Source: RBG-16-58-11 sp038042985 (lineage in GTDB: Bacteria > Pseudomonadota > Gammaproteobacteria > Burkholderiales > Thiobacteraceae). From it: a stretch of DNA of 64,000 nt. The notes under the pieces are model-generated. The model searched no databases. It was not told the origin of the DNA and saw only the letters and a program-made list of their open reading frames with translations. A program made the translations under genes and the position numbers. The stretch lies in contig JBBTCZ010000010.1 of NCBI GenBank assembly GCA_038042985.1, positions 1 to 64,000 of the forward strand. Direction: 5' to 3'. Shown one piece after another: positions 26,029 to 34,438 of this stretch. Each line of letters begins with the position of its first letter. Within the stretch, counting starts at the first letter, position 1.

Positions 26029-26970
26029 TTAACAACGCTGGCTGCCGTGGTAGAGATTGACCACATGCCTTGCCTCGGCGAAAAACAACCAGCGCTCGGC
26101 GACCAAGCCAGCTAAAGCCAAGCCGACAGTCAATACACTTAAGGTAAGTGAAGGCTTACCTGAGGTCAAAATTAAGAGTGCCAGCGGGGCGATAAACCCA
26201 ATGACAAAAACAAAAAGTTTCAGCGCCAGCGCGTATTCCCGCGCCAATTGAAAGCCAAATTCCTGGGTCAAAAAGGTGCCATGCGTATGGCCGGCATCCA
26301 ACAGCCGTACTTGGGCGCGGGTAAATCCGGTCGCGGTTTGGATGCTGGGTCCCGCACCCGGCTCGGCGATCCAGAAATAATAAATCGCCTTTAGCAAGCC
26401 GGCGATGATCAGCATGCTGCCCGCAAGATAGGCGAACGGTTGCAAGTCCAGCCCCGCCCAAGCCGCCACCGCCAGCAATATCAAGGCACCGGAAAAATTG
26501 CCCAGCGCTAAATAATTCGCCGGCACCAGCGGCGTATTCCACTGCCGGATCGTTTTCAAGCAACCATAAATCATGCCGGTGCTAAAAACCGTAACCCACG
26601 CCAGCAAGGTCGCCACCAAGCCCAGCAGCACGCGCAACAGTTCCAGATTGGACAGACTGAACCAGCTTAAAACCAGATAAGCGAATGCCACTGGGAAGAA
26701 AACCACCGAGAACACGCCCTCACGCGACAGCCACGAGGTGCGAAAACGGCTAAACGCACGCCAAGCATTTTTCGGGTTCGCCAGGTGCAACACCGAGGAC
26801 AGCAAGCCGCCGATAATGAAAAAGAAGGCGATCGCGCCCGTGACCGCAATTTGTTCGCCCGACAGGCCACCGCCCAGTTTCAATAGGTCGGCAAAATACA
26901 ACAGCGCGAATAAGCCGAAGCCCGCGCCGGAACTGACCGTGAAAAAAATAACGCTAAACGCTGGATGCAT
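26029..26970 (-). CDS. soeC: Sulfite dehydrogenase membrane anchor SoeC (DmsC/NrfD type)
   Basis: The 313-residue protein has about eight membrane spans and the DmsC-like landmarks HPAFSVIFFTVSSGAGFGLF at the N terminus, SVLHLANPKNAWRAFSRFRT (first span pair) and SREGVF. It anchors the SoeAB catalytic pair on the cytoplasmic side of the inner membrane and passes electrons to quinone. The gene follows soeB by 29 bases. By family alone it could be a DMSO or polysulfide reductase anchor; the oxidative sulfur genes next to it favour SoeC. Confidence 0.88.
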   Translation of the reverse strand: MHPAFSVIFFTVSSGAGFGLFALLYFADLLKLGGGLSGEQIAVTGAIAFFFIIGGLLSSVLHLANPKNAWRAFSRFRTSWLSREGVFSVVFFPVAFAYLVLSWFSLSNLELLRVLLGLVATLLAWVTVFSTGMIYGCLKTIRQWNTPLVPANYLALGNFSGALILLAVAAWAGLDLQPFAYLAGSMLIIAGLLKAIYYFWIAEPGAGPSIQTATGFTRAQVRLLDAGHTHGTFLTQEFGFQLAREYALALKLFVFVIGFIAPLALLILTSGKPSLTLSVLTVGLALAGLVAERWLFFAEARHVVNLYHGSQRC

Positions 26971-26999
26971 GGTGTCACCAAAACCTAAATGGACAGGAT

Positions 27000-27695
27000 T
27001 TACCGCTTAACAATCTTATTCGCCAGGTTCTTCAACCGTTCCTTAAAACCAGGCTTGCCCATATTCTCGGTCGGAATCGGCGTCGCCTTGCGCGGCGGCA
27101 AGTAATGGTTGGTCGGGTTGTAGCCCAACTCCGGCATCAGTTGATAGCCTTCGCGTTCGCGCACCCGTTGGCTCACCGCCGACTCGGGATCATCCAAATC
27201 ACCGAACATGCGCGCATGCGTCGGGCAGGTCAGCACACACGCGGGCTGGCGCTCTTCGAAGGGAAGTTGCGTGTCGTAAATACGATCCACGCATAAGGTG
27301 CATTTCTTCATCGTGCCGGATTCGCGATCCAATTCACGCGCGCCGTAAGGGCACGCCCACGAGCAGTAGTTGCAACCCATGCACTTGTCTTGATCCACCA
27401 GCACGATGCCGTCTTCCGCGCGCTTATAGGAAGCCCCCGTGGGGCACACCGTGACGCACGCCGCATCTTCGCAGTGCATGCACGACATGGGGAAGTTGAT
27501 GGTTTTACTGTGCGGATAGTCGCCCACTTCGTAGTGGCGAATGCGGTTAAACCACACGCCGGATGGCTCCGCGCCATAGGGTTGATAGTCGGTCAGCGGC
27601 GCGGTGGTGCCGGAGGCATTCCACTCCTTGCATGCCACCGCGCAGGCGTGGCAGCCGACGCAGACATCCAGATCAATCACTAAACCTAATCGCAT
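27000..27695 (-). CDS. soeB: Sulfite dehydrogenase iron-sulfur subunit SoeB
   Basis: The 231-residue protein contains four cysteine groups for 4Fe-4S clusters: CVGCHACAVACKEWN near residue 12, CMHCEDAACVTVCPTGA, CMGCNYCSWACPYGA, and CTLCVDR with CVLTCPTHA. No signal peptide is present, which agrees with the cytoplasmic location of SoeABC. It starts three bases after the soeA stop. It transfers electrons from the molybdenum site to SoeC. Confidence 0.92.
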   Translation of the reverse strand: MRLGLVIDLDVCVGCHACAVACKEWNASGTTAPLTDYQPYGAEPSGVWFNRIRHYEVGDYPHSKTINFPMSCMHCEDAACVTVCPTGASYKRAEDGIVLVDQDKCMGCNYCSWACPYGARELDRESGTMKKCTLCVDRIYDTQLPFEERQPACVLTCPTHARMFGDLDDPESAVSQRVREREGYQLMPELGYNPTNHYLPPRKATPIPTENMGKPGFKERLKNLANKIVKR

Positions 27696-27698
27696 GCT

Positions 27699-30572
27699 TT
27701 ATTCCGTATCGGTGCGGGTGCTGTAACGCAGCACATTCGGCCGCTCGCCGTCGTCGTGCGGCAGCGGTTTGATGGCGGGGAATTCCGGCCAGCTACCGAC
27801 TTCGCCTAGCGCGGCTTTGTAGATTTTGACGCGCAAATCAAACCACGCCGCTTGGCCGGTAACCGGATCGGAGTTGGTAATGCGCCGTTCGCCCTGCTTC
27901 TCCGGCAACAATTCGGAAATCAGGTGATTGAGCAGGAAGCCCTTCTTCGCTTCCGATGCCTCCGGCTTCAGACCCCAGGCGCCGCCTTGCTTGCCGATGG
28001 CGTTCCAGGTCCACACCGTGTTTTCTTCGCAGCCTTCCATGGTTTTCAATTGGCAGCGAATCTTACCGTTGTGCGACTCGACCCAAATCCAATCGTCGTC
28101 TTTCAAGCCCATGCGCTCGGCCTTGCCGCGATTCATATACATATAGTTTTGCGCGAGCAACTGACGCAGCCATACGTTTTGCGAATCCCAGGAGTGGTAC
28201 ATCAGCATCGGGCGTTGGGTGAGCGCGTAGAACGGATATTCCGCTTCATTCACGCGCTGCTGTTCCAACGGCTGATACCACAGCGGCAGCGGATCGAAAT
28301 ATTTCACCAAGCGGTCGCGGTCGGTTTGGTTCTTAGGCTGCGGCCCGTCGTACAAGCCTTGCCCCGCGAGGCGAAACTTTTGCAGCGGCTCGGAATAAAA
28401 CTGCATGATGATCGGCTCGGCTTTACCCACGAAGCCGACCTCCGCCGCCACCTCCAAATAATCTTTGTTGGCAAAGCGGTTGTATTTCATGTTGTCCGGC
28501 CAGTGGTGGGCGAAGAACGATTCGTTCTCGATGTACTTTTCCCACTGCTTCGGGTTTGGTTCGCCTTTGAGCGATTTGTCGCCGTCCTTGCCGCGCCAGC
28601 CAGCGAGAAAACCCACGCCCGGGCTGCGTTCGTAATTGACGATGAAGTCCGGGTAGTTCTTGAATTTACGCGTGCCGTCTTTGTTGGTGAACGCGGGAAA
28701 TTTCAAGCGCGAGGCCAATTCCACCAGCACTTCTTGCCACGGTTTCACATCGCGATCGAGTTCCACGATGGGATAACGAATCGCATCCGCCGCCGCATCC
28801 GGTTCGGAGATCGGGCGATCCAGGAGCGAAATGCAGTCGTGGCGCTCAAGGTAAGTCGTATCGGGCAAAACCAAGTCGGCGAAATTCACCGTTTCGGAGT
28901 GATACGCATCCACCATCACCAGGAAGGGAATCTTGTACTGACCGGGCTCTTCCGGATCTTCCTCGACCAGCATCTCTTGCACGCTCTTGGTGTTCATCGA
29001 CGAATTCCACGCCATATTCGCCATGAACAAAATCAGGGTATCAATCGCATACGGGTCGTGATTGGTCGCATTGGTAATCACCATATGCATCAGCCCGTGC
29101 GAGGCGATCGGCGTCTCCCACGAATACGCTTTGTCGATGCGCAGCGGATTGCCGTCATGGTCAATCACCAAATCTTCGGGCCGCGTCGGAAAGCCCAAGG
29201 GCGGACGCGACAGCGGGGTATTCGGCGCGTGGATAATGTCGATATTATTTTCCGGCACCTGGTGCGGCGGAATCGGCTTCGGATACGGCGCCCGTGCGCG
29301 GAAATTGCCTGGGCCGTCGAGTGCGCCCAGCAGCATTTGAATCAGATGAATCGCACGGCAAGCATGGAAGCCGTTGGAGTGCGCAGAGATACCGCGCATG
29401 GCATACATCGCCACGGGGCGGCCGATCACCTTATCGTGCTTGCGGCCCCAGATGTCGGTCCATTCGATATCGAGTTCGACCGTTTCCTTGAACGCGACAT
29501 GCGCCATTTCCAGCGCCATACGTTCGATGGCATCGGCCGGCACGCCGCATTCGGCGGCGACATTTTCCGGGGCATAGCGCTCGTCCAGATAGCGCTCGGC
29601 CATGAGTTGCATCGAGGTCTTCAGCGGGCGGCCGTCGGGCGCGACAAATTCGCCGAACACAGCAGGCGCGATATCGGCGTCCAGCGCGCTGACGAATGCT
29701 TGTTTTTCCAAATCCCACACCAGCGGGTTGCCTGCCTCATCGCGCAGGAACAGGCCGTCGCCCATCTTGCCCGGCGTCTGCACCACCATCCACGGCGCAT
29801 TGGTGTAGCGCACTAAAAATTCCCAATCGAACAATTCGCGCGACAACAGCACATGCACGACCGACATGGCCAGCAGCCCATCCATGCCGGGCTTGATTGG
29901 AATCCATTCATCGGCAATGGCCGAATAGCCGGTGCGTACCGGGTTGATCGACACGAATTTACCGCCGTGGCGCTTGAGCTTTTCCAGGCCGATCTTGATG
30001 GGGTTTGAAGAGTGATCTTCAGCCACGCCCCACATGACGAAATATTTGGCGTAATCCCAATCCGGCGCGCCGAATTCCCAGAACGAAAAGCCGATGGTGT
30101 ACAAACCCGCCGCCGCCATATTCACCGAACAGAAGCCGCCATGCGCCGCCCAGTTCGGCGTGCCGAATTGCTGCGCCCAGAGACCGGTCAGCGCCTGCAT
30201 CTGGTCGCGCCCGGTGAAGAACGCCAATTTAGAAGGATCGGTAGACCGAATCAGATCGAGCCGATCGGTCAGTAGATCGAGTGCCTGCTCCCACTCGATT
30301 TCGACGAATTCGCCCGTACCGCGATGGCTGCCCGGCTTGCGCATTAAGGGTTTGGAGAGCTTGGCGCGCGAATACTGCTTCATGATCCCGGCCGAACCCT
30401 TGGCGCACAACACGCCCTGATTGGTCGGGTGATTGCGATTACCCTGGATAAAGCGCACTTTGCCCGCTTCCAGGGTGACTTTGATGCCACAACGGCAAGC
30501 ACACATATAACAAGTGGTGAATTTCACCGCTTGCTGGTCATGATTTTCAATTTTTATGGTCGCAGCGCTCAT
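27699..30572 (-). CDS. soeA: Sulfite dehydrogenase molybdopterin subunit SoeA
   Basis: The 957-residue molybdoenzyme of the DMSO reductase family oxidises sulfite to sulfate in the cytoplasm, on the model of SoeABC from purple sulfur bacteria. The N-terminal 4Fe-4S motif is CYMCACRCG with the fourth Cys in GVLCAKG. Molybdopterin motifs such as MWGVAEDHSSNPIKIG and the NATNHDP region follow. There is no Tat signal, unlike periplasmic family members. Thiosulfate, polysulfide and tetrathionate reductases are relatives, but the absence of a Tat leader and the linkage to rhd-tusA-dsrE support SoeA. It is the first gene of the minus-strand sulfur locus. Confidence 0.88.
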   Translation of the reverse strand: MSAATIKIENHDQQAVKFTTCYMCACRCGIKVTLEAGKVRFIQGNRNHPTNQGVLCAKGSAGIMKQYSRAKLSKPLMRKPGSHRGTGEFVEIEWEQALDLLTDRLDLIRSTDPSKLAFFTGRDQMQALTGLWAQQFGTPNWAAHGGFCSVNMAAAGLYTIGFSFWEFGAPDWDYAKYFVMWGVAEDHSSNPIKIGLEKLKRHGGKFVSINPVRTGYSAIADEWIPIKPGMDGLLAMSVVHVLLSRELFDWEFLVRYTNAPWMVVQTPGKMGDGLFLRDEAGNPLVWDLEKQAFVSALDADIAPAVFGEFVAPDGRPLKTSMQLMAERYLDERYAPENVAAECGVPADAIERMALEMAHVAFKETVELDIEWTDIWGRKHDKVIGRPVAMYAMRGISAHSNGFHACRAIHLIQMLLGALDGPGNFRARAPYPKPIPPHQVPENNIDIIHAPNTPLSRPPLGFPTRPEDLVIDHDGNPLRIDKAYSWETPIASHGLMHMVITNATNHDPYAIDTLILFMANMAWNSSMNTKSVQEMLVEEDPEEPGQYKIPFLVMVDAYHSETVNFADLVLPDTTYLERHDCISLLDRPISEPDAAADAIRYPIVELDRDVKPWQEVLVELASRLKFPAFTNKDGTRKFKNYPDFIVNYERSPGVGFLAGWRGKDGDKSLKGEPNPKQWEKYIENESFFAHHWPDNMKYNRFANKDYLEVAAEVGFVGKAEPIIMQFYSEPLQKFRLAGQGLYDGPQPKNQTDRDRLVKYFDPLPLWYQPLEQQRVNEAEYPFYALTQRPMLMYHSWDSQNVWLRQLLAQNYMYMNRGKAERMGLKDDDWIWVESHNGKIRCQLKTMEGCEENTVWTWNAIGKQGGAWGLKPEASEAKKGFLLNHLISELLPEKQGERRITNSDPVTGQAAWFDLRVKIYKAALGEVGSWPEFPAIKPLPHDDGERPNVLRYSTRTDTE

Positions 30573-30593
30573 AAATTCTTTACAGGATAGACC

Positions 30594-30610
30594 GTTCTTA
30601 TGCCAAGAAC
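30594..30610. promoter_or_regulatory. Inverted repeat just upstream of soeA
   Basis: GTTCTT and AAGAAC form a perfect 6-5-6 inverted repeat 22 bases upstream of the soeA start codon. With a one-base bulge the pairing extends to ACC and GGT on either side. It could be an operator or a small 5' leader hairpin of soeA mRNA. No factor is assigned. Confidence 0.4.
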
Positions 30611-30926
30611 CGGTACGTTATTACATCATAAATTACTAATATATCTACCAAAAATAAAAGCGAGAGTGCTCGCTTGGGGTTTATTCCGTACCTAACGCCC
30701 GCCTAAAACAGATGCATCGACACCTTAAGGACGGCGGATTTTCCTTTGAAATCACATTCCTAGCAAGGCAGATTTTCTGATCATGCAATAAACATTGCTA
30801 ATTGAACCTGACGCTGAGCGCCCGCCAGGCGGCAAATCAGCTTAGGCAACATAAACGCAATGGTCAGCATCAGGGGCATCACAAGAAAATGAGTAAACAT
30901 GATCATCATGACGACTAAGCGCACAT
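30611..30926. other. Gene-free stretch upstream of the soe locus
   Basis: Apart from the AT-rich 30620-30660 segment, which may hold the soeA promoter, and a seven-base-pair hairpin at 30658-30675 (AAGCGAG/CTCGCTT), I see no gene, RNA or repeat here. Confidence 0.5.
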
Positions 30927-30955
30927 ATAAAAGGCCCGAATCACCGGCCTTTTAT
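30927..30955 (-). terminator. Terminator of tRNA-Thr
   Basis: ATAAAAGGCC pairs with GGCCTTTTAT around a nine-base loop. It lies about 30 bases downstream of the tRNA 3' end on the minus strand, and the stem itself supplies the T tract. Confidence 0.75.
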
Positions 30956-30985
30956 ATTTCCACGCTCACACTGAATTCAAATGGA

Positions 30986-31060
30986 TGGTGCCGCTTGTCG
31001 GATTCGAACTGACGACCTACCGCTTACAAGGCGGTTGCTCTACCCCTGAGCTAAAGCGGC
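30986..31060 (-). tRNA. tRNA-Thr, anticodon TGT
   Basis: The minus strand folds into a complete cloverleaf. The acceptor stem is GCCGCTT with AAGCGGC, the D arm is GCTC...GAGC, and the anticodon stem ACCGC/GCGGT has loop CTTGTAA, so the anticodon is TGT. The T loop is TTCGAAT and a CCA end is encoded (30986-30988). The T stem (GTCAG/CCGAC) contains one A-C mismatch. It reads ACA codons for threonine. Confidence 0.92.
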
Positions 31061-31167
31061 ATCGGCGACATTATATAGTAGCGACATCAGAATAAAAAAC
31101 AGCCGCACGAAATCCGAAGACTTCAAGTGCAGCTATTTACTTACTTAACAGTGATGCTTGATTCCAT
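31061..31167. other. Gene-free spacer next to tRNA-Thr
   Basis: This spacer between tRNA-Thr and the detached tRNA-like 3' end contains no open frame of note. A CAGCCGCAC word at 31100-31108 recurs in the tRNA-like 3' end at 31211-31219; the significance is unclear. Confidence 0.4.
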
Positions 31168-31221
31168 CTAAGACGCTTTGTAAACCGAAGGTCGGAGGTT
31201 CGATTCCCCTCAGCCGCACCA
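31168..31221 (+). other. Detached 3' end of a tRNA or tmRNA
   Basis: The plus strand carries a T-arm (GGAGG, loop TTCGATT, then CCCCT), followed by CAGCCGC, a discriminator A and CCA. The preceding ACGCTTTGTA and TCGGA words resemble the last 60 bases of betaproteobacterial ssrA (tmRNA) from memory of that gene. No matching 5' acceptor strand (GCGGCTG) or D-arm occurs upstream, so it is not a whole tRNA. It is followed 27 bases later by a strong terminator. Such 3' fragments are left when an integrative element enters at the 3' end of a tRNA or tmRNA gene. Confidence 0.5.
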
Positions 31222-31248
31222 AGATACAATCCTACGTTATCCAAAGCA

Positions 31249-31290
31249 GGCCGGTAAACTCGATAGAGTAAGGGTTACCGGCCTTTTCTT
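31249..31290 (+). terminator. Strong intrinsic terminator
   Basis: GGCCGGTAA and TTACCGGCC form a nine-base-pair perfect stem with a 17-base loop, then TTTTCTTTG. It follows the tRNA-like 3' end on the plus strand, as expected if that fragment kept its native downstream sequence, and insulates higBA. Confidence 0.8.
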
Positions 31291-31340
31291 TGCCCATAGT
31301 CAATCTAAGCTAAATGCTGCAAAACCTGGCCCGCGATATA

Positions 31341-31372
31341 TTAACGATTGACGTTAATAACGCAATTCGTTA
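31341..31372. promoter_or_regulatory. Two tandem palindromes, probable HigA operator
   Basis: TTAACG-N5-CGTTAA (31341-31357) is followed by TAACG-N5-CGTTA (31358-31372), so two copies of the same half-site arrangement are centred 16 bases apart, directly upstream of higB. Antitoxins of the HigA type repress their own operon by binding such symmetric sites over the promoter. The binding protein is inferred from position. Confidence 0.65.
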
Positions 31373-31381
31373 TCATTAGCC

Positions 31382-31663
31382 ATGATCATTAGCTTCGTAG
31401 GCAAACCGACTGCAGCTATCTTTCAAGGCAAGCCGGTCTTGTCCCTGCCAAGACCGATGCAGAAAGTTGCACTGAGAAAGCTCTTGCAATTGGATGCAGC
31501 GCGAGACATTTCCGACATGCGCGTTCCACCAGGCAATCGGCTGGAGCAGTTAAAGGGTAGCCGCGCAGGGCAATGGAGCATCCGCATCAACGATCAGTGG
31601 CGCATCTGTTTCAAGTGGGATGACAAAAATGCACATGAAGTCGAGATTGTGGACTATCACTAG
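31382..31663 (+). CDS. higB: HigB-type toxin of a type II toxin-antitoxin system
   Basis: The 93-residue protein is of the RelE-superfamily HigB (plasmid-maintenance killer) group, whose members cut mRNA at the ribosome. The diagnostic C-terminal half reads LKGSRAGQWSIRINDQWRIC (conserved Arg, Trp and Gln residues) and ends HEVEIVDYH, both complete. The toxin gene comes before the antitoxin, the usual order for higBA. The antitoxin follows after 13 bases. Confidence 0.9.
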   Translation: MIISFVGKPTAAIFQGKPVLSLPRPMQKVALRKLLQLDAARDISDMRVPPGNRLEQLKGSRAGQWSIRINDQWRICFKWDDKNAHEVEIVDYH

Positions 31664-31676
31664 GAGAGATTGAATT

Positions 31677-32030
31677 ATGGCTATCATCAAACGCGAAGAC
31701 TTGGGCCGGACGGATTTTTCCGGTGTCGTTGGCCGTGGCCGCCTGCCTGACATTCATCCAGGCGAGATTCTGAACGAGGATTTCTTGGGACCGCTGGGGG
31801 TGTCACAATACCGGCTTGCCCAAGCAGTCTCAGTTCCGCCACGCCGGATCAATGAAATCGTGCATGGCAAGCGGGCTATCTCCGCCGATACCGCTTTGCG
31901 TCTGGCGCGGTACTTCGGCACTACCCCGGACTTCTGGATCAACCTGCAAGCACAATATGACTTGCGCCAAGCCGAAAAGTCGTTGAAGCAGGTAATGGAT
32001 AAGATCGAGCCGTTAGAACTGGCTGCGTAG
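31677..32030 (+). CDS. higA: HigA-type antitoxin (XRE helix-turn-helix)
   Basis: The 117-residue protein has a helix-turn-helix (LGVSQYRLAQAVSVPPRRIN, about residues 41-60), then EIVHGKRAISADTALRLAR and FGTTPDFWINLQ, which is the HigA/VapI signature. It neutralises HigB and should repress the operon from the palindromes at 31341-31372. The N-terminal extension of about 20 residues (before LPDIHPGEIL) is slightly longer than usual. Confidence 0.92.
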   Translation: MAIIKREDLGRTDFSGVVGRGRLPDIHPGEILNEDFLGPLGVSQYRLAQAVSVPPRRINEIVHGKRAISADTALRLARYFGTTPDFWINLQAQYDLRQAEKSLKQVMDKIEPLELAA

Positions 32031-32146
32031 TTCTTACCCATCACGGTGCGGTTCAATCGGCAAGGGTAAGCGGAATATCCGACCCGGTTTTGCGCAACGT
32101 GACATGCTTTGTACCACCACGCCAATGGCGGCCGGCCTAAAGCAGG

Positions 32147-33670
32147 TCAACCCGCTATCTGACGCGCTTGGCGATACTCCACTTCCAAGCTGCCACCCAC
32201 CGCCTTCCACTGCTGGATTTCCTCTTCGAGCAAGGTTTCGGTGAGCGGGCTGTCGGCGAGCCATTGTGGATCGATGATTAAGCGCAGGGCGCTACCCTCA
32301 CGTTGATAGTGCAGTGCAGTCTGATCCGGATCGCGCCGATTGCGGCAGAGTAGGACAGCTAGGCGCAAGATCGCAATTAATTCCCAGCATTCTTCCTCAA
32401 TCGCTTGCTCCTTAAGCGCTTTGACTAAGCCGCCGCGATGCGTGCGCGCCAAACGCGAGAGCCGCGCTTGATCAGTTTTAGAAAAACCCGGCATGTCGGC
32501 ATTGCCCAGGATGTAGGCGGAATGCTTGTGGTAACCGGCATGCGCGATGGTAATCCCCACTTCATGCAGACGCGCCGCCCAGATCAGCAAGCGCCGGGCG
32601 CTTTCCACATCCTGCGTGAGATGCACGGCGACTTGATCGAACAGGGCCAAGGCCAGCGCTTCCACCCGCGCGGCTTGTACGGTATCCACATGATAACGGC
32701 GCATGAATTGCGTAACGGTCGCATCGCGCTGGTCGTGGTGATGAAAGCGGCCGAATAAATCGAGTAGCACGCCTTCGCGCAGCGCGCCGCCGGTCACAGC
32801 CATCTGCTCAATCTTGAGCTCGGCGAAAATGCCGGCCATGATACTGAAACCACCCGGCAAGACCGGAATGCGCTCTCCTTGCAGGCCTGGTAGCGACAAG
32901 GCTTTTACCTCACCGGCTTTCACTAGAAGCGCACGCAACTTCTCGATGCCGAGCGCGGTAATGCCGCCATCGCTCCAGCCATTCTGCTGCATGATGTCGG
33001 CCAGCGCACGCGCCGTGCCGGAAGAGCCCACGGCCTCCTGCCATGCGCCGGCGGAGAATCGGCTGGCGATGACTTGAACTTGCGCGCGCGCAGCCAACTC
33101 GGCTTTTTGCAGTGCGCCTTTACCGATTTTGCCATCAGGAAAATAGCGCTGCGAAAAACTCACGCAGCCCATGTAGAGACTTTCCATCTCCAACGGATCG
33201 AAACCTTGCCCGATAATGAATTCGGTCGAGCCACCGCCAATATCCACCACCAAACGTTTGGCGGCCGAAATCGGCAGGCCGCGCGAGACACCCAGATAAA
33301 TCAAACGCGCTTCCTCGTGCCCGGCGATGATATCGATCGGGAAACCTAGCGCAGCTTCCGCTGCCTGGATGAAGGTGCGGGCATTTTTGGCGATGCGAAA
33401 GGTATTGGTGCCCACTACGCGCACCGCCTCGCGCGGCAAATCGCGCAAGCGTTCGTTGAAGCGCTTGAGACAAGCGAGCGCGCGTGCTTGTGCGGCCGGA
33501 TCAAGCTGATTGTCGTCCGTCAGCCCGGCGGCCAGACGCACGGATTCCTTGAGCGAATCGAGGGGGTAAATTTGATCGTCAATAATGCGCGCGACCTGGA
33601 GCCGGAAACTATTTGAGCCCAGATCGACCGCGGCGATGATGTCGTGCGCTGGCAAGGCGGTCTCAGCCAA
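32147..33670 (-). CDS. ppx: Exopolyphosphatase / pppGpp phosphohydrolase (Ppx/GppA family)
   Basis: The 507-residue enzyme removes terminal phosphate from polyphosphate, and possibly from pppGpp. ASKHA-fold motifs are present: AVDLGSNSFRLQVARI near residue 14, the RVVGTNTFRIAKN region, and VDIGGGSTEFIIGQG near residue 140. A C-terminal HD-like domain follows. The gene starts one base after the phoU stop, so the two are coupled in a phosphate-storage unit. It is full length. Confidence 0.93.
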   Translation of the reverse strand: MAETALPAHDIIAAVDLGSNSFRLQVARIIDDQIYPLDSLKESVRLAAGLTDDNQLDPAAQARALACLKRFNERLRDLPREAVRVVGTNTFRIAKNARTFIQAAEAALGFPIDIIAGHEEARLIYLGVSRGLPISAAKRLVVDIGGGSTEFIIGQGFDPLEMESLYMGCVSFSQRYFPDGKIGKGALQKAELAARAQVQVIASRFSAGAWQEAVGSSGTARALADIMQQNGWSDGGITALGIEKLRALLVKAGEVKALSLPGLQGERIPVLPGGFSIMAGIFAELKIEQMAVTGGALREGVLLDLFGRFHHHDQRDATVTQFMRRYHVDTVQAARVEALALALFDQVAVHLTQDVESARRLLIWAARLHEVGITIAHAGYHKHSAYILGNADMPGFSKTDQARLSRLARTHRGGLVKALKEQAIEEECWELIAILRLAVLLCRNRRDPDQTALHYQREGSALRLIIDPQWLADSPLTETLLEEEIQQWKAVGGSLEVEYRQARQIAG

Positions 33671-34372
33671 CTAGCGAGACACTTCCTTTTCTATTTCTTC
33701 CACACTGGTATGGCGCACATCCTTGCCTTTGACCATGTACACCACATACTCGGACATGTTTTTGGCGTGGTCGCCCATGCGCTCGATGGCTTTGGCGGCG
33801 AAAATAATTTCGATAAACATGGAAATCGAGCGCGGGTCTTCCATCATGTAGGTGACGAGATGGCGCAGCACCATGCGGTATTCTTCATCCACCGACTCAT
33901 CGAGCCGCGCAATTTGCGTCGCGTTGCTCGCTTCCAGGCGGGCGAAGCCGTCCAGCGCCTTGCGCAGCATATCCAGCACGATGGTCGTCATGTGCTTGAT
34001 TTCGGTGAAGCGCGGCGAGACGATGCGATCGGTTTCATAGATCAGCTTCGCCATGCGCGCGACCTTGGAGGCCTCGTCGCCGATGCGCTCCAGATCGGTG
34101 ATGGTTTTAATCACCGTCAACAGCATGCGCAGATCGCGCGCGGTCGGCTGGCGGCGCGCGATGATCATGCTGCACTCTTCGTCCAGCGCAACTTCCAACG
34201 CATTCACCCGATGGTCGTTGGCCATCACGGTATTCGCCAACTCCACATTACCCGAGGCGAGTGCTTCCATGGCATTGATGATCTGCTCTTCGACCAAACC
34301 GCCCATTTGCAGCACACGGGCACGCACCGCTTCTAATTCCTGGTCGAACTGTTTTGAAATATGCTCAGGCAT
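33671..34372 (-). CDS. phoU: Phosphate transport regulator PhoU
   Basis: The 233-residue protein consists of two repeated three-helix PhoU domains, each with a metal-binding E/DxxxD-type motif (ERIGDEASKVARMA and ERMGDHAKNMSEYV). PhoU links Pst phosphate uptake to PhoR signalling and limits polyphosphate build-up. Here it lacks adjacent pst genes and is paired with ppx instead, an arrangement common in betaproteobacteria. Confidence 0.94.
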   Translation of the reverse strand: MPEHISKQFDQELEAVRARVLQMGGLVEEQIINAMEALASGNVELANTVMANDHRVNALEVALDEECSMIIARRQPTARDLRMLLTVIKTITDLERIGDEASKVARMAKLIYETDRIVSPRFTEIKHMTTIVLDMLRKALDGFARLEASNATQIARLDESVDEEYRMVLRHLVTYMMEDPRSISMFIEIIFAAKAIERMGDHAKNMSEYVVYMVKGKDVRHTSVEEIEKEVSR

Positions 34373-34438
34373 TGCCTTCTCCCGCTAGTGAAACTTTTAG
34401 ACTATAGAGCCGCATTATTGCACTTTTATGGCACAGCG

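Noticed and set aside
27852..29816. A 654-codon plus-strand open frame
   Set aside because: It lies antisense to soeA, is Arg/His-rich, matches nothing, and arises from GC-skewed codons of the real gene.
31168..31221. A second complete tRNA gene on the plus strand
   Set aside because: Only the T arm and acceptor 3' strand are present; no D arm or pairing 5' acceptor strand could be found upstream.
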